Assembly (NCBI RefSeq): GCF_000001735.4 | Contig: NC_003074.8 | Coordinates: 22,079,261 to 22,143,260, forward strand | From: Arabidopsis thaliana | Lineage: Eukaryota > Streptophyta > Magnoliopsida > Brassicales > Brassicaceae | Direction of reading: 5' to 3' | Length of the DNA stretch: 64,000 bases | Shown: positions 63,749 through 64,000 of the stretch, piece by piece | How the letters are laid out: each line of letters begins with the position of its first letter | Position numbering within the stretch: position 1 is the stretch's first letter | Notes under the pieces: model-generated | What the model saw: the letters and a program-made list of their open reading frames with translations, nothing else | What the model was told of the DNA's origin: nothing | Databases searched by the model: none | Translations under genes and position numbers: made by a program

Positions 63749-64000
63749 ATGGGAGTGTCAAAGAAGAAATCAGGTGAGATTAGAGGAGATTTAATCCCAG
63801 GGTTACCAGAGGAATTAGCAATTGAGTGTTTGGTTAGAGTTCCTTTTCAGTTTCATTCTTCCATCAAATCTGTTTGCCGATCATGGAAATGCGTTATCTC
63901 CAGTCGTTCTTTTATCAAGGAACGGATAGGTTTTGGTAAAGCTGAATCTCTTCTCTGCCTTGTTCAACCTCTGACTTCACCACCGTCTCCGGCGATGATG
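63749..64000 (+). CDS. KMD4: F-box/Kelch protein of the KMD group (5' part only)
   Basis: The frame opens at the ATG of MGVSKKKSGEIRGDLIP and stays open to the window edge (84 codons), so the gene is incomplete here. An F-box is visible: LIPGLPEELAIECLVRVPFQ followed by SSIKSVCRSWKCVISSRSFI. After that come residues leading to the first Kelch repeat (SLLCLVQP). By position and sequence it is At3g59940. KMD proteins are substrate receptors of SCF ubiquitin ligases that target type-B ARR cytokinin regulators and PAL enzymes for degradation. The identity as KMD4 relies on locus order. Kelch repeats lie outside the window. Confidence 0.92.
   Translation, partial: MGVSKKKSGEIRGDLIPGLPEELAIECLVRVPFQFHSSIKSVCRSWKCVISSRSFIKERIGFGKAESLLCLVQPLTSPPSPAMM

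Overview
This window is plant nuclear DNA. The genes are intron-rich, with short introns (about 70 to 600 bp), U/A-rich introns, GT-AG borders and AT-rich spacers. Protein content and gene order match Arabidopsis thaliana chromosome 3, lower arm, around loci At3g59770 to At3g59940; this assignment comes from recognising the proteins, not from a search. Exon structures were worked out by hand from reading frame, splice signals and family knowledge, and each multi-exon CDS given here closes in frame.

Layout. 0-6.4 kb: SAC9, a giant SAC phosphoinositide phosphatase with a WW domain (minus). 7.6-11.1 kb: a chloroplast-type rhodanese-like membrane protein (plus), divergent from SAC9. 11.4-11.8 kb: remnant of a ribosomal protein L5 gene. 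13.2-15 kb: MAP kinase MPK10 (plus). 15.3-16.9 kb: a small Ser/Lys-rich protein (minus). 17.6-18.4 kb: LSM6 (plus). 19-22.5 kb: LETM1-like mitochondrial protein (minus). 23.8-26.1 kb: ankyrin/ILK-type pseudokinase (minus). 26.6-28.5 kb: a 97-aa protein of unknown function and an alkenal-reductase-type dehydrogenase (both minus). 28.6-29.1 kb: a perfect inverted repeat and a Rab-GDI gene fragment. 30.1-32.3 kb: polygalacturonase (minus).

The right half is less dense. 33.5-36.4 kb holds a decayed Mutator-like element. 37.1-38.8 kb: a plastid-type protein of unknown function (minus). 39-41.4 kb: AT-rich repeat DNA ending in a Helitron-type terminus. 41.8-42.2 kb: a 125-aa plant protein. 42.8-45 kb: anonymous open stretches and a local duplication. 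45.2-47.1 kb: dihydrodipicolinate reductase (minus). 50.8-51.2 kb: ARGOS (plus). 51.5-53.8 kb: ankyrin-like protein (minus). 55.9-59 kb: Rab GDI (plus). 59.5-59.7 kb: convergent tRNA-Val and tRNA-Asp. 60.5-60.9 kb: secreted defensin-like peptide (minus). 63.7 kb to the edge: an F-box/Kelch gene of the KMD group, cut by the window end.

The genes are mostly unrelated in function (phosphoinositide turnover, MAPK signalling, mRNA decay and splicing, mitochondrial ion homeostasis, lysine synthesis, organ growth, vesicle traffic, cytokinin response). What links them is history: many have a paralogue in the same order on chromosome 2 (MPK6, LSM6B, an ILK-like kinase, DHDPR1, ARL, GDI1, KMD3), so this is one half of an ancient whole-genome-duplication block. 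I see no operon-like defence or biosynthetic system. The most unusual items are a 32-bp perfect foldback, gene fragments of RPL5 and GDI with splice signals or near-coding identity, a possible anonymous gene at 43.3-43.6 kb, and two proteins that look catalytically dead (rhodanese and ILK kinase).
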